Counted from the first letter of the stretch, positions 11,892 to 22,881 are shown. The stretch: 64,000 bases of DNA from Mycobacterium sp. SMC-2 (GCF_025263485.1 NZ_CP079863.1:2356001-2420000); one strand, 5' to 3'. Notes: a model not told the origin generated them from the letters alone. Made by a program: numbers and translations.

Positions 11892-14785
11892 GCGACCATC
11901 AGCAGTCGGGGAGCTTCGCGCCGCGCACCATTCGCCGGCTTGCATTGCCGATCCTGCTCTTCTGGGTGGCGCTGGCCGCGATCACCAACATCGCGGTGCC
12001 GCAACTGGAAGACGTCGGAAAAGTGCACAACGTGGCGCTGAGCTCGCCAGATGCACCCTCGCTCAAGGCAATCAAGCGCATCGGCCAGGTGTTCAAGGAA
12101 TTCGACACCGACAGTTCGGCCATGGTGGTCCTAGAAGGCGACAAGCCGCTCGGCGCGGACGCGCACAAGTTCTACGACGCGATGGTCCGCAAGCTCGAGC
12201 AGGACCGCAAGCACGTCGAACACGTTCAGGACTTCTGGGGCGACACCCTGACGGCGGCGGGATCGCAGAGCTCCGACGGCAAGGCGGCCTATGTCCAGGT
12301 GTTTCTGACGGGGAACCAGGGCTCGGCGCTGGCAAACGAATCCGTCGGTGCGGTTCGTGACATCGTCGAACACACTCCGCCCCCGCCCGGCGTCAAAGCG
12401 TACGTCACCGGTGCGGCGCCGCTGATCTCCGATCAATTCGACGTCGGTAGCAAGGGAACCGCCAAGGTCACCGGGATCACCGTGGGCGTGATCGCGCTGA
12501 TGCTGTTCTTCGTCTACCGCTCGGTGCTCACCACGCTGCTCGTGCTCGCCACGGTCCTCATCGAAATGTCGGCCGCTCGCGGGCTCGTCGCCGTTCTCGG
12601 CAACGCCGGGGTGATCGGGCTGTCGACCTATGCCACCAATCTGCTGACGCTGTTGGTGATCGCCGCCGGGACGGACTACGCGATCTTCTTCGTGGGCCGC
12701 TATCAGGAAGCGCGCGGGACCGGTGAGAGCCGCGAAAAAGCTTTCTACACCATGTATCACGGCACGACGCACATCGTCTTGGGCTCGGGGCTCACCGTTG
12801 CCGGCGCGGTGGCCTGCCTCAGCTTCACCCGGCTGCCCTATTTCCAGAGTTTGGGCGTCCCCGCCGCACTGGGCATCGTCGTCGCGCTCTTCGCCGCGCT
12901 CACGCTGGGCCCGGCCATCCTGACCCTGGGTGCCAAGGTGGGCATCTTCGACCCCAAGCGCGCGATGCGAACTCGCGGGTGGCGGCGGATCGGCACCGCC
13001 ATCGTCCGCTGGCCCGCACCCGTTCTGGCCACCGCTTGCGCGCTGGCCCTGGTGGGCCTGCTCGCGCTGCCGGGCTACAAGACGAGTTACGACTCCCGGC
13101 CGTACATGCCCGTCAGCGCGCCGGCCAATGTCGGGTACACCGCGGCCGAGCGGCATTTCTCCCGCGCCCGGCTGGAGCCCGAATTGCTCATGGTCGAAAC
13201 GGATCACGACATGCGCAACCCGGCTGACATGCTGATCCTGGACCGGGTGGCCAAGGCGGTGTTCCACGTGCCCGGCATCGCCCAGGTGCAAACCATCACC
13301 AGGCCGTTGGGCACGCCGCTCGACCACAGCTCGCTGGCATTCGTGGTCAGCAACCAGAGCGCTGCCCAGCAGCAAAACCTGACGTACCAACGCGATCGCG
13401 CGGACGACCTGCTGAAGCAGGCCGGTGAAATCGCGAAGACGATCGACATCCTCAAGCAGCAGTACGTTCTGCAGCAGCAGCTTGCGGACACCACCCACAG
13501 TGAGGCCCAAAACTTCCACGACACGATCGCCACCATTGGAGACCTGCGTGACAAGATCGCGAACTTCGACGACTTCTTCCGGCCCGTCCGCAGCTATTTC
13601 TATTGGGAGAGGCACTGTTACGACATCCCCGCCTGCTACGCGTTCAGGTCGCTGTTCGACGCCCTCGACGGTATCGACCAGCTCACCGAGAAGTTCCAAG
13701 ATCTCACGGCGACGTTGGACAAGCTCGACGCCCTGCAGCCCGAGCTGGTCGCGCTGATACCACCGCAGATCGCCAGCCAGCAGACCAATCACGATCTGAC
13801 ATTGGCCAATTACGCGACCCTATCCGGCATTTATGCCCAGACGGCGGCCGCGATCGACAACGCCACCGCCTTGGGTCGAGCGTTCGACGCGGCCAAGAAC
13901 GATGACACCTTCTACCTGCCTCCCGAGGTGTTCAACAACCCCGACTTCAAGCGTGGGCTCAAACTGTTCCTCTCGCCCGACGGCAAGGCGGCACGGATGA
14001 TCGTCACGCATGAGGGCGATCCCGCGACGCCCGAGGACATAGCGCACATCGACCCGATCACCAGGGCCGCGCACGAGGCGTTGAAGGGCACGCCCATGGC
14101 CGGCGCCCACATCTATGTGGGCGGAACCGCCGCGACGTACAAGGACATTCAAGAGGGCGCCAAGTACGACCTGTTGATCGTGGCCTTCGCCGCGCTGAGC
14201 CTGATCCTGCTGATCATGATGATCATCACGCGCAGCCTGATCGCCGCACTCGTCATCGTCGGCACCGTCGCACTCTCGCTGGGCGCCTCCTTCGGACTCT
14301 CGGTTCTGGTCTGGCAGTACATCTTCGGCATTCAGCTGTACTGGGTCGTGCTCGCACTGGCCGTAATCCTGCTGCTGGCAGTCGGATCCGACTACAACCT
14401 GCTGTTGATCTCACGATTCAAGGAAGAAATCCACGCCGGCCTGAAGACCGGCATCATCCGCGCGATGGCCGGCTCCGGGTCCGTGGTCACGTCGGCCGGC
14501 CTGGTTTTCGCCGTCACCATGTGCGCGTTCGTGTTCAGCGGGTTTCAGGTGCTTGGCCAGATCGGCACCACCATCGGCCTCGGCTTGTTGTTCGACACGC
14601 TGATCGTGCGGTCGTTCATGACGCCTTCCGTCGCAACACTTCTCGGACGATGGTTCTGGTGGCCCCAACGGGTGCGCCCACGCCCGGCCAGCACGATGCT
14701 GCGGCCCTACGGTCCGCGTCCGGCGGTTCGGCAGCTGCTGTTGTGGGACGACGACGACCAGGCGGTGCTGTCGGGGTCGCGTTAG
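11888..14785 (+). CDS. MmpL-family RND transporter (MmpL4/5-like)
   Basis: The 965-aa inner-membrane RND transporter has two halves, each with a large periplasmic loop and a bundle of membrane segments. The paired Asp-Tyr residues of the proton relay are present in both: Asp263-Tyr264 (GTDYAIFF) and Asp835-Tyr836 (GSDYNLLL). The second loop has a Gln/Asp-rich coiled-coil-like stretch (about 490-620). A paired MmpS and the absence of a long cytoplasmic C-terminal domain point to the MmpL4/5 type rather than MmpL3. The substrate is unknown. The adjacent glycosyltransferase hints at a glycolipid, but this is only context. Confidence 0.92.
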   Translation: MSDHQQSGSFAPRTIRRLALPILLFWVALAAITNIAVPQLEDVGKVHNVALSSPDAPSLKAIKRIGQVFKEFDTDSSAMVVLEGDKPLGADAHKFYDAMVRKLEQDRKHVEHVQDFWGDTLTAAGSQSSDGKAAYVQVFLTGNQGSALANESVGAVRDIVEHTPPPPGVKAYVTGAAPLISDQFDVGSKGTAKVTGITVGVIALMLFFVYRSVLTTLLVLATVLIEMSAARGLVAVLGNAGVIGLSTYATNLLTLLVIAAGTDYAIFFVGRYQEARGTGESREKAFYTMYHGTTHIVLGSGLTVAGAVACLSFTRLPYFQSLGVPAALGIVVALFAALTLGPAILTLGAKVGIFDPKRAMRTRGWRRIGTAIVRWPAPVLATACALALVGLLALPGYKTSYDSRPYMPVSAPANVGYTAAERHFSRARLEPELLMVETDHDMRNPADMLILDRVAKAVFHVPGIAQVQTITRPLGTPLDHSSLAFVVSNQSAAQQQNLTYQRDRADDLLKQAGEIAKTIDILKQQYVLQQQLADTTHSEAQNFHDTIATIGDLRDKIANFDDFFRPVRSYFYWERHCYDIPACYAFRSLFDALDGIDQLTEKFQDLTATLDKLDALQPELVALIPPQIASQQTNHDLTLANYATLSGIYAQTAAAIDNATALGRAFDAAKNDDTFYLPPEVFNNPDFKRGLKLFLSPDGKAARMIVTHEGDPATPEDIAHIDPITRAAHEALKGTPMAGAHIYVGGTAATYKDIQEGAKYDLLIVAFAALSLILLIMMIITRSLIAALVIVGTVALSLGASFGLSVLVWQYIFGIQLYWVVLALAVILLLAVGSDYNLLLISRFKEEIHAGLKTGIIRAMAGSGSVVTSAGLVFAVTMCAFVFSGFQVLGQIGTTIGLGLLFDTLIVRSFMTPSVATLLGRWFWWPQRVRPRPASTMLRPYGPRPAVRQLLLWDDDDQAVLSGSR

Positions 14786-14961
14786 CACCCCCGCGAGCCC
14801 GCCTCATGCCCACCCCGTGCGGGTGTCAACGGGGTTGTCAGTAGGATGCCTCCGACGGCCGCTTGGTCTCTCCCGCGGCAGAGCGGGCGGGGCGATCGTA
14901 CGTTGCCGACCAGATCCGGTGGGCAACCGTCACCCGACCCAACTGTTCGCGAGGTTTCCCC

Positions 14962-16206
14962 ATGCATGTCGCACTCTTCACCGATCTTCACCCCGACGGC
15001 CTCGGGGGGACGCAGGTGTCGGTGGCCACCCAACGTCGTGCGCTCGAGCAGAGCGGGCACCGGGTCACCGTCTTCACGGCACCGATGCCCGGTTCGGTCG
15101 ACCCCGACCCCTGCGTCGTCGAGTTGAGGCCGGTACCCGTCGTCGACCCGCTCATGCGCAAATTGGGCAGGCATGAAGACTTTGTTCTCGTCTGGCCGTC
15201 CAGGTCGAATCGCGCGATCATCGACGAGGCATTCGCTACCCGCGGGCCCGTCGATATCGTGCACACCCAGGGTGACCTGGGTGTGGCGATAGCGGGCGTG
15301 GAAGCCGCTCGGCGGCACGGTATTCCGGTTGTCCAAACCAAACACACCCGCTACGACACCTATTTTGAGCAAGCCACCCCGGCCCCGTTGTTCCTGGCGC
15401 TATTGGTCAGCCAGGTGCAGAAGCGTTATCTCGCACAGGACTTCCAACTCATCCCCGAAAAAGAGAGTGCGGCCGCCCGACTGGCGTGGCAGTTCATGGT
15501 GGCGCACGGGCAAGCCGTGGACCACCAGATCACACCGACGCGGCATTTTGCGCGGTCGCTGGCCAGACGCGGCGTGACGAGTCCAATATCGGCGATCTCC
15601 AACGGTGTTGACGACGACGTCGTCGACCGGGCCAGGGCGGCCGTGGTTTCCGGCTCGTCTGACGACGAACCGCTCCGCCTCGTCTGGTGTGGGCGCCTCT
15701 CGTCGGAGAAGCGGGCCCTGGAAGCGATCGAGGCCGTCGCTGAGGTCGATGACTGCACACTCGACATCTACGGCCAGGGCCACCTCGAGGCGTCGATGAA
15801 AAAGCTCATCAACTCTGCCGGACTCTCGGGGCGGATTCGCCTGCACGGTCGGGTCGACCGTGAGGCCTGCCTGGTCGCGATGGGATCCAACGATGCGCTG
15901 CTGTTCACGTCCTACGATTTCGACACCCAGGGCCTCGTGCTGCTGGAAGCGGTGGCCATGTCGTCGCCCGTCATCTACTGTGACCCCGCGCTGAGCGAAA
16001 CGGTTCCGGAAGGCGGAGGCATCCTGGCCGCCGACCCGTCCCCGTCCGCACTGGCGGCCGCGATTCGTGCGCTCGTCTCGGATCGCGACAGATTGCGGAG
16101 AATGTCCCGGGTCGCCACCCGACATCGGGACAGCGGTCGGCAATCCGTGCAAACCGAGAAGATCATCGCCATCTACAACAGCCTGCTGGACCGGGTGCCC
16201 GCGTAG
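14962..16206 (+). CDS. GT4-family glycosyltransferase
   Basis: The 414-aa retaining glycosyltransferase has a GT-B fold. The N-terminal domain starts with HVALFTDLHPDGLGGTQ at the chosen ATG. The C-terminal nucleotide-sugar domain includes LVWCGRLSSEKRALEAI and the family's E-x7-E region, which here reads D-x7-E (DTQGLVLLE). It follows mmpL by 176 nt, a gap with a possible -10 box TAGGAT at 14842-14847 and nothing else clear. The frame is open upstream to 14863. Acceptor and sugar are unknown. A link to lipid glycosylation before MmpL export is speculation from position. Confidence 0.8.
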   Translation: MHVALFTDLHPDGLGGTQVSVATQRRALEQSGHRVTVFTAPMPGSVDPDPCVVELRPVPVVDPLMRKLGRHEDFVLVWPSRSNRAIIDEAFATRGPVDIVHTQGDLGVAIAGVEAARRHGIPVVQTKHTRYDTYFEQATPAPLFLALLVSQVQKRYLAQDFQLIPEKESAAARLAWQFMVAHGQAVDHQITPTRHFARSLARRGVTSPISAISNGVDDDVVDRARAAVVSGSSDDEPLRLVWCGRLSSEKRALEAIEAVAEVDDCTLDIYGQGHLEASMKKLINSAGLSGRIRLHGRVDREACLVAMGSNDALLFTSYDFDTQGLVLLEAVAMSSPVIYCDPALSETVPEGGGILAADPSPSALAAAIRALVSDRDRLRRMSRVATRHRDSGRQSVQTEKIIAIYNSLLDRVPA

Positions 16207-16212
16207 CCGGCG

Positions 16213-16869
16213 TCAGCGCAGCATGGTGGCGACGATGTCGGCCAGGTAGCCCAGGCGAGCCACCTCCGACGGGCGGAATTCCGGGCCCGGGCGGCCCAGC
16301 ACCACCGCGGTGTGCGGATCGCCCAAGGGGGCGGCGACCATCGTGGTGTCCATGTCGCGCCACGCCTGCGGCACCCACTCGCCGGTGCTGTCCAGCGTCG
16401 CGGCCCGCTCGATGGGCAGCCACGGGGCCGAATCCGCCCGCGTCTCCGGCGCCCCCCGGCTGGAGGCCAGCCGGTGCAGCTCGTCGCCCGCACTGCGCAG
16501 CACGGTGCACCAGCTGACGCGCAGCACCCGGGGTGCCTCGTTGGCCAGGACCTGCAGCCGCGACGCCTTGTCGCCGGCCGCGGCGACGTGATCGAGCAGC
16601 TCCAGCTCGCGATGCGCTTCCAGTAGCCCGGTGTGCGGACGCACGCTGTCCACCCGGACACCGGAAAGCGCCTCCGCGGCGGTGATCAGCGTGTCCGGCA
16701 GCGCTCCCGGCGGCAATTCGATCACCAGGTCGTCGATCGCATACCCCGAGCTGCGCTCGACGACGTCGAGCGACAAGATGTCGGCGCCCACCGAGCCGAG
16801 CGCCACGGCCAGCGAGCCCAGGCTGCCCGGGCGGTCGACCAGCTCGATGCGCAACAGATACGACGGCAC
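16213..16869 (-). CDS. ACT-domain protein (Rv3013-like)
   Basis: An N-terminal ACT domain (SYLLRIELVDRPGSLGSLA, about residues 2-75) is a small-molecule, often amino-acid, sensing module. The remaining 140 residues have no enzyme signature I recognise. The GTG at 16869 gives 218 aa, which I recall as the M. tuberculosis length; an ATG at 16905 would add 12 residues. It runs opposite to gatC. A regulatory role is likely, but the ligand is unknown. Confidence 0.8.
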   Translation of the reverse strand: MPSYLLRIELVDRPGSLGSLAVALGSVGADILSLDVVERSSGYAIDDLVIELPPGALPDTLITAAEALSGVRVDSVRPHTGLLEAHRELELLDHVAAAGDKASRLQVLANEAPRVLRVSWCTVLRSAGDELHRLASSRGAPETRADSAPWLPIERAATLDSTGEWVPQAWRDMDTTMVAAPLGDPHTAVVLGRPGPEFRPSEVARLGYLADIVATMLR

Positions 16870-16951
16870 GGCCAACACTGTTGCACAGCGATGCGTCGAC
16901 TGCATTTCCGTGGATAGCGGGCGGCCCTGAACCCGTCGGCGCGCTCGCGGC

Positions 16952-16957
16952 TAGGCT
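16952..16957 (+). promoter_or_regulatory. -10 box TAGGCT for gatC-gatA
   Basis: TAGGCT lies 8 nt before the gatC GTG at 16966, fitting a leaderless or near-leaderless transcript. Confidence 0.5.
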
Positions 16958-16965
16958 TTCCTGTC

Positions 16966-17265
16966 GTGTCTCAGATCTCCCGCGACGAGGTGGCGCACCT
17001 GGCCCGGCTGTCCCGGCTGGCACTGACCGACAGCGAGCTCGACAGCTTCGCCGGCCAGCTCGATGCCATCCTGACCCACGTCAGCCAGGTGCAGGCGGTC
17101 GACGTCACCGGCGTCGAAGCGACCGGCAACCCGCTCAAGGACGTGAACGTCACCCGCCCTGACGCGCCGATCCGCTGCCTGACCCAGCAGGAAGCGCTGG
17201 CCGAGGCGCCCGAGGCGGTCGACGGCCGCTTCGCGGTGCCGCAGATCCTCGGGGACAGCGAGTGA
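16966..17265 (+). CDS. gatC: Aspartyl/glutamyl-tRNA amidotransferase subunit C
   Basis: The 99-aa GatC helps assemble GatCAB, which converts Glu-tRNA(Gln) to Gln-tRNA(Gln). The family pattern [19 protein letters not shown] is at the N-terminus and [13 protein letters not shown] follows in the C-terminal half. The stop overlaps the gatA start (GTGA at 17262-17265). Confidence 0.95.
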   Translation: MSQISRDEVAHLARLSRLALTDSELDSFAGQLDAILTHVSQVQAVDVTGVEATGNPLKDVNVTRPDAPIRCLTQQEALAEAPEAVDGRFAVPQILGDSE

Positions 17266-18749
17266 ACGAGATCATCCGGTCCGACGCCGCGACCCTGGCC
17301 GCCCGGATCGCCGCCAAGGAGCTGTCGTCGGTCGAGGTCACCCAGGCCTGCCTGGACCAGATCGCGGCCACCGACGACCGATACCACGCTTTCCTGCACG
17401 TCGCCGCCGACGAAGCGCTGGGCGCGGCGGCCGTGGTCGACGAGGCGGTGGCCGCCGGCGAGCGGCTGCCCTCGGCGCTGGCCGGGGTGCCGCTGGCGCT
17501 CAAGGACGTCTTCACCACCGTCGACATGCCCACCACCTGCGCCTCCAAGATTCTCGAGGGCTGGCGTTCTCCCTACGACGCAACCGTCACCACGCGGTTG
17601 CGCGCCGCGGGCATCCCGATTCTCGGCAAGACCAACATGGACGAATTCGCGATGGGATCGTCGACGGAGAACTCCGCCTACGGCCCCACCCGCAACCCGT
17701 GGGACCTCGACCGGGTGCCCGGCGGCTCCGGGGGAGGCAGCGCGGCGGCGCTGGCCGCGTTCCAGGCACCCCTTGCCATCGGATCCGACACCGGCGGCTC
17801 TATCCGCCAGCCGGCGGCGCTGACCGCGACGGTCGGCGTCAAGCCCACCTACGGCACCGTGTCCCGCTACGGGCTGGTGGCGTGCGCGTCGTCCTTGGAT
17901 CAGGGCGGCCCGTGCGCGCGTACGGTGCTGGACACCGCGTTGCTGCACCAGGTGATCGCCGGGCACGACCACCGCGACTCCACGTCCGTCGAGGCGGCGG
18001 TGCCCGATGTCGTCGCCGCCGCCAAAGCCGGCGCGGCCGGGGACCTCAAGGGCGTGCGCGTCGGAGTCGTGAAGCAGCTGCGCGGTGACGGCTACCAGCC
18101 CGGAGTGCTGGCCTCGTTCGAGGCCGCGGTCGCCCGGCTGACCGAGCTGGGCGCCGAGGTGAGCGAAGTCGACTGCCCGCACTTCGAGTACGCGCTGGCC
18201 GCCTACTACCTGATCCTGCCGTCGGAGGTGTCGAGCAACCTGGCCCGCTTCGACGCGATGCGTTACGGGCTGCGCGTCGGTGACGACGGCACGCACAGCG
18301 CCGAGGAAGTGATGGCGCTGACCCGGGCCGCCGGTTTCGGCCCGGAAGTCAAGCGGCGCATAATGATCGGCACCTACGCGCTGTCGGCCGGTTATTACGA
18401 CGCCTATTACAACCAGGCGCAGAAGGTGCGCACGCTGATCGCCCGCGACCTCGACGGGGCGTACCAGTCCGTCGACGTGGTCGTGTCACCCGCCACTCCG
18501 ACCACCGCCTTCCCGCTGGGGGAGAAGGTGGACGATCCGCTGGCCATGTACCTGTTCGACCTGTGCACGCTGCCGCTGAACCTGGCCGGCCACTGCGGCA
18601 TGTCGGTGCCGTCGGGGCTGTCACCGGATGACGGCCTGCCGGTCGGGCTGCAGATCATGGCGCCGGCACTGGCCGACGACCGCCTCTACCGGGTGGGCGC
18701 CGCCTACGAGGCGGCCCGCGGCCCGCTACCGTCGCCACCCACCCTGTAA
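17262..18749 (+). CDS. gatA: Glutamyl-tRNA(Gln) amidotransferase subunit A
   Basis: GatA is the amidase subunit that frees ammonia from glutamine. The amidase-signature triad is complete: Lys81 (LALKDVF), cis-Ser156 (GGSGGGSAA) and nucleophile Ser180 ([10 protein letters not shown]). These sit two positions after the residues I recall for S. aureus GatA. The length of 495 aa is normal. It overlaps gatC by 4 nt; gatB is 2.5 kb downstream, after pfkA and the MinD-like gene. Confidence 0.97.
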   Translation: MNEIIRSDAATLAARIAAKELSSVEVTQACLDQIAATDDRYHAFLHVAADEALGAAAVVDEAVAAGERLPSALAGVPLALKDVFTTVDMPTTCASKILEGWRSPYDATVTTRLRAAGIPILGKTNMDEFAMGSSTENSAYGPTRNPWDLDRVPGGSGGGSAAALAAFQAPLAIGSDTGGSIRQPAALTATVGVKPTYGTVSRYGLVACASSLDQGGPCARTVLDTALLHQVIAGHDHRDSTSVEAAVPDVVAAAKAGAAGDLKGVRVGVVKQLRGDGYQPGVLASFEAAVARLTELGAEVSEVDCPHFEYALAAYYLILPSEVSSNLARFDAMRYGLRVGDDGTHSAEEVMALTRAAGFGPEVKRRIMIGTYALSAGYYDAYYNQAQKVRTLIARDLDGAYQSVDVVVSPATPTTAFPLGEKVDDPLAMYLFDLCTLPLNLAGHCGMSVPSGLSPDDGLPVGLQIMAPALADDRLYRVGAAYEAARGPLPSPPTL

Positions 18750-18815
18750 CGCCACTTCCCGAGCGATTTTGAGCTGCCCGCGCCATCGGGCCGCCGCCCC
18801 AGGCAAGATGAAGGC

Positions 18816-19847
18816 ATGCGGATCGGAGTTCTCACCGGAGGCGGCGACTGCCCGGGGCTGAACGCCGTCATTCGGGCGGTGGTGCGCACCTGCGACGCCC
18901 GGTACGGCTCGTCGGTGGTCGGCTTCCAGGACGGGTGGCGCGGGTTGCTGGAAAACCGGCGCATACAACTGCATAACGACGACCGCAATGACCGGCTGTT
19001 GGCCAAGGGCGGCACGATGCTGGGGACCGCGCGGGTGCACCCGGACAAGCTGCGCGCCGGGCTGGACCAGATCAAGCAGACCCTGGACGACAACGGCATC
19101 GACGTGCTCATCCCGATCGGCGGCGAAGGCACCCTGACCGCCGCGCACTGGCTGTCGGAGGAAAACGTTCCCGTCGTCGGCGTGCCGAAGACCATCGACA
19201 ATGACATCGATTGCACCGACGTCACTTTCGGCCACGACACCGCGCTGACGGTGGCCACGGAAGCCATCGACCGCCTGCACAGCACCGCCGAATCCCACCA
19301 GCGGGTGATGCTGGTGGAGGTGATGGGCAGGCATGCGGGGTGGATCGCGCTGAACGCCGGCATGGCTTCCGGCGCGCACATGACGCTGATTCCCGAGCAG
19401 CCCTTCGACGTGGAGGAGGTTTGCCGGCTGGTCAAACGCCGCTTCCAGCGCGGGGATTCGCACTTCATCTGCGTGGTCGCCGAGGGGGCCAAGCCCATCC
19501 CCGGCTCGATCTCGTTGCGCGAGGGTGGGATTGACGAGTTCGGTCATGAGAAATTCACCGGTGTGGCGGCCCAGCTGGGTGCCGAGGTGGAAAAGCGGAT
19601 CAACAAGGACGTCCGGGTGACCGTGCTGGGTCACGTCCAGCGCGGTGGTACCCCGACGGCCTACGACCGGGTGCTGGCCACCCGCTTCGGCGTCAACGCC
19701 GCCGATGCGGCCCATGCCGGGGAGTACGGCCAGATGGTGTCGCTGCGGGGGCAGGACATCGGCCGGGTGGCGCTGGCCGACGCCGTGCGCCGACTCAAGC
19801 TGGTGCCGGAAAGTCGCTACGACGACGCCGCGGCCTTCTTCGGCTGA
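18816..19847 (+). CDS. pfkA: 6-phosphofructokinase, probably ATP-dependent
   Basis: The enzyme phosphorylates fructose 6-phosphate in glycolysis. The N-terminal [10 protein letters not shown] loop, GGEGTL and [12 protein letters not shown] active-site motifs and [10 protein letters not shown] are all present. The Gly in GGEG, at the position numbered 104 in E. coli PfkA, argues for ATP rather than pyrophosphate. The Lys in PKTIDND is typical of the actinobacterial clade. The product is 343 aa, started by an ATG with a purine-rich AAGATGAAGG upstream. Confidence 0.93.
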   Translation: MRIGVLTGGGDCPGLNAVIRAVVRTCDARYGSSVVGFQDGWRGLLENRRIQLHNDDRNDRLLAKGGTMLGTARVHPDKLRAGLDQIKQTLDDNGIDVLIPIGGEGTLTAAHWLSEENVPVVGVPKTIDNDIDCTDVTFGHDTALTVATEAIDRLHSTAESHQRVMLVEVMGRHAGWIALNAGMASGAHMTLIPEQPFDVEEVCRLVKRRFQRGDSHFICVVAEGAKPIPGSISLREGGIDEFGHEKFTGVAAQLGAEVEKRINKDVRVTVLGHVQRGGTPTAYDRVLATRFGVNAADAAHAGEYGQMVSLRGQDIGRVALADAVRRLKLVPESRYDDAAAFFG

Positions 19848-19936
19848 TCCGGCGGCTTCGGCAGACGGGGCCCCGACCGGGCCAAGGCCACGAATTCGTG
19901 GTTTCCGCACCGGCTGCAAGCGGTTATACCGGGATT

Positions 19937-21121
19937 GTGAGCAACCGCGGTTCGATTCGCGGAGTTCAGCACCCCGCGGCGTCGGCGTGGCCACCGGGCC
20001 CGCCGGTTAGGCCGCCGCATCCACCGGGCGGGCCTCCTGATACCGGCAGGGCACCCGCCACCGTGCCGCAGCCCCATCGCTCGGAACCAGCCATCCCCCG
20101 GCCGCAGCGCACACCACCCCCGCCCGCCCCGGCCTCGCGAGTCCCTTCGCCGCCGCGGCCGGCGCCGCTGCCGGGCGGGACTGCACTGGACGGGCTCGAT
20201 CAGCGCGAGCGCGAGGGGTCGTCCAGGTTCGGCTGGCGAGAACTGGTTCATCGGGTGACGGGGGTTGATCTGGGCCCCGGCAAAGACGCGCAGTACAAAG
20301 AAGAGCTGCGAAAGCGCATCCGCGCGGTCGTCGGCGGGGCGTTTCCCATCGCCGTCCTCAACCTCAAAGGCGGCGTCGGCAAGACCGCGGTGGTGGAGGC
20401 GCTGGGGTCGACGTTCGCCGACGTGCGCCACGACCGGGTCATCGCCGTCGACATTGACGCCGGGGACCTGCCGGAGCGGCATGGCCGTCCCAACTCGCTC
20501 GGCATGGCCGACCTGCTCGCCGACAAGGCGATCACGAGCTACGCCGACGTCCGGGCGCACACCTACATGAACAATTTCGGCCTGGAAGTGCTCGGTTTGC
20601 CCGACTACGCGCACACCGACTGGCGGCTCGAGCGTCACGACGTGGTCAAAGCGTTTTCGCTCTTGCGGAACCACTATTCGGTGGTGTTGGTGGACTGCGC
20701 CAAGGCGCTCAATTCGGGTGTGATGGACGCGGTCCTGCCCGAGGCGCGGGCACTGGTGGTGGTGACCAGCACCTCCATCGATGCGATACGAAAGACCGCC
20801 ACCACGCTGAATTGGTTGACTAACAACGGATATCACCCGTTGGTGCGTTCGACGATACTGGCGATCAACCACGTGGAGCCTGCCAAGGTTGAGCTGCTGG
20901 CCGCCAAGGAACTCGAACAATTGTCCACGCGCATCGCAGCGACGGTGGTGCTGCCGTTCGACCGGCACATACACGAGGGCAGGCAGATCGAGTTAGATCG
21001 ACTGAGCAATGAAAGCCGGCGCAGTTACCTGGAGATGGCGGCTGTGCTCGCCGACATGTTCCCGGGCAGGGGAGAGGAGCGCAACCGGTTCCCGGTGCCG
21101 CGCTCGCCGCACTGGCCCTGA
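19937..21121 (+). CDS. EspI/MinD-like ATPase with Pro-rich N-terminus, outside any ESX locus
   Basis: Residues 1 to about 85 are a Pro/Arg-rich low-complexity region. Then comes GWRELVHRVTGVDLG and a ParA/MinD ATPase domain with Walker A NLKGGVGKTAVV. Further resemblances to the ESX-1 protein EspI include ALGSTFADVR, DVRAHT, LEVLG, LNWLTNNGY and PFDRHI. The usual second Walker-type VDADP segment reads VDIDAGD here. No ESX genes are nearby. From memory, pfkA and gatB are adjacent in M. tuberculosis, so this looks like an insertion. GTG 19937 or GTG 19898 could start it. The stop codon lies inside a 56-bp minisatellite. Confidence 0.75.
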   Translation: MSNRGSIRGVQHPAASAWPPGPPVRPPHPPGGPPDTGRAPATVPQPHRSEPAIPRPQRTPPPPAPASRVPSPPRPAPLPGGTALDGLDQREREGSSRFGWRELVHRVTGVDLGPGKDAQYKEELRKRIRAVVGGAFPIAVLNLKGGVGKTAVVEALGSTFADVRHDRVIAVDIDAGDLPERHGRPNSLGMADLLADKAITSYADVRAHTYMNNFGLEVLGLPDYAHTDWRLERHDVVKAFSLLRNHYSVVLVDCAKALNSGVMDAVLPEARALVVVTSTSIDAIRKTATTLNWLTNNGYHPLVRSTILAINHVEPAKVELLAAKELEQLSTRIAATVVLPFDRHIHEGRQIELDRLSNESRRSYLEMAAVLADMFPGRGEERNRFPVPRSPHWP

Positions 21122-21272
21122 CCCGCTTCGCCCGGCTCCGCCGCGCTCGCGGTCACCACTGGGGCTGATGGCCCTGACCCGCTTCGCCCGGTTCCGCCGC
21201 GCTCGCGGTCACCACTGGGGCTGATGGCCCTGACCCGCTTCGCCCGGCTCCGCCGCGCTCGCGGTCACCACT
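21115..21272 (+). repeat. 56-bp minisatellite, 2.8 copies, upstream of gatB
   Basis: Units begin at 21115, 21171 and 21227 (GCCCTGACCCGCTTCGCCCG...), with about one mismatch between copies. Unit 2 encodes a complete 18-aa micro-ORF (ATG 21168 to TGA 21222-21224, [18 protein letters not shown]) whose stop overlaps the ATG of the next by one base (TGATG). This gives 57 coding bases per 56-bp period. The EspI-like gene ends inside unit 1. The last unit runs straight into the gatB -10 box. The design is like mycobacterial MIRU elements. Confidence 0.85.
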
Positions 21273-21277
21273 ACGAT
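21272..21277 (+). promoter_or_regulatory. -10 box TACGAT, leaderless gatB
   Basis: TACGAT directly follows the last repeat core and lies 7 nt before the gatB ATG. Confidence 0.5.
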
Positions 21278-21284
21278 CGACGGC

Positions 21285-22796
21285 ATGAGTGTTGCTACCA
21301 GCGCCGATCTCATGGATTACGACGACGTCATCGCGCGTTTCGACCCGGTACTCGGCCTCGAGGTCCACGTCGAGCTGTCGACCGTCACGAAGATGTTCTG
21401 CGGCTGCTCCACGGCCTTCGGCGCCGAACCCAACACCCAGGTATGCCCGGTGTGCCTCGGGCTGCCCGGGTCGCTGCCGGTGCTCAACCAAAAGGCAGTG
21501 GAGTCCGCCATCCGCATCGGGTTGGCGCTGAACTGCGAGATCGTGCCCTGGTGCCGCTTCGCCCGGAAGAACTACTTCTACCCGGACATGCCGAAGAACT
21601 ACCAGATCTCCCAATACGACGAGCCGATCGCCATCAACGGGTACCTCGACGCCCCGTTGGAAGACGGCACCACCTGGCGGGTCGACATCGAGCGCGCGCA
21701 CATGGAGGAAGACACCGGCAAGCTAACCCACCTGGGCAGCGAAACGGGCCGCATCCACGGCGCGACGACATCGCTGCTCGATTACAACCGTGCCGGAGTG
21801 CCGCTGATCGAAATCGTGACCAAGCCCATCGTGGGCGCCGGTGCCCGGGCGCCGCAGATCGCCCGCGCCTATGTCACGGCATTGCGAGACCTGTTGCGCG
21901 CCTTGGATGTATCGGATGTCAGGATGGACCAGGGCTCGATGCGTTGTGATTCCAACGTGTCGCTGATGCCGAAGGGCACGACCGAGTTCGGCACCCGCAC
22001 CGAGACCAAGAACGTCAACTCGCTGAAAAGCGTTGAGGTCGCGGTGCGTTACGAGATGCAGCGGCAGGCCGCCATCCTCGCGTCCGGCGGTCAGATCATC
22101 CAGGAGACCAGGCACTTCCACGAGGCCGGGTACACCAGCCCGGGCCGCACCAAGGAGACCGCCGAGGACTACCGCTATTTCCCCGAGCCCGACCTGGAAC
22201 CCGTCGCGCCCAGCCGCGAGTTGGTCGAGCAGTTGCGTCAAACGATCCCGGAGCTACCGTGGCTGAGCCGCAAGAGGATTCAGCAGGAGTGGGGTATCTC
22301 GGACGAAGTGATGCGCGACCTGGTCAACGCCGGCGCCGTGGAACTGGTCATCGAGACCGTCAAGCACGGCGCCGCCAGCGATCAGGCGCGCGCATGGTGG
22401 GGAAACTTCTTGGTGCAGAAGGCCAACGAGGCGAACATCGGTTTGGACGAGTTGGCCATCACCCCGGCCCAGGTAGCCGCGGTGATCGCACTCGTCGACC
22501 AGGGCAAGCTGTCCAACAAGCTGGCCCGCCAGGTCGTGGAGGGAGTGCTGGCCGGCGAGGGCGACCCCGAGCAGGTGATGACGTCCCGCGGCCTCGAGCT
22601 GGTGCGCGACGATTCGGTGACGCAGGCCGCGGTCGACGAAGCGCTGGCCGCCAATCCCGATGTCGCGGAAAAGATCCGCGGCGGCAAGGTCGCCGCGGCC
22701 GGTGCGATCGTCGGAGCGGTGATGAAAGCCACCCGCGGGCAAGCCGATGCGGCCCGGGTGCGCGAACTCGTCCTGGCCGCCTGCGGTCAGGGGTAA
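21285..22796 (+). CDS. gatB: Aspartyl/glutamyl-tRNA amidotransferase subunit B
   Basis: GatB is the kinase/transamidase subunit of GatCAB, 503 aa. It carries [10 protein letters not shown], zinc-ligand cysteines (MFCGCS and CPVCLGLPG), [20 protein letters not shown] and a C-terminal YqeY-like tRNA-binding domain (about 350-500). It is separated from gatCA but should form the same complex. Confidence 0.97.
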   Translation: MSVATSADLMDYDDVIARFDPVLGLEVHVELSTVTKMFCGCSTAFGAEPNTQVCPVCLGLPGSLPVLNQKAVESAIRIGLALNCEIVPWCRFARKNYFYPDMPKNYQISQYDEPIAINGYLDAPLEDGTTWRVDIERAHMEEDTGKLTHLGSETGRIHGATTSLLDYNRAGVPLIEIVTKPIVGAGARAPQIARAYVTALRDLLRALDVSDVRMDQGSMRCDSNVSLMPKGTTEFGTRTETKNVNSLKSVEVAVRYEMQRQAAILASGGQIIQETRHFHEAGYTSPGRTKETAEDYRYFPEPDLEPVAPSRELVEQLRQTIPELPWLSRKRIQQEWGISDEVMRDLVNAGAVELVIETVKHGAASDQARAWWGNFLVQKANEANIGLDELAITPAQVAAVIALVDQGKLSNKLARQVVEGVLAGEGDPEQVMTSRGLELVRDDSVTQAAVDEALAANPDVAEKIRGGKVAAAGAIVGAVMKATRGQADAARVRELVLAACGQG

Positions 22797-22881
22797 GCGC
22801 CGACCGAATCGAGAGTGAATCAGGCGACGCGACGCGCCGACTCGGCGTCGCAGGATGGACACGCGACGGGCGCGCTAAGAC

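Noticed and set aside
14786..14961. Small gene between mmpL and the glycosyltransferase
   Set aside because: Short frames here lack start-site signals and family pattern; only a weak TAGGAT box is seen.
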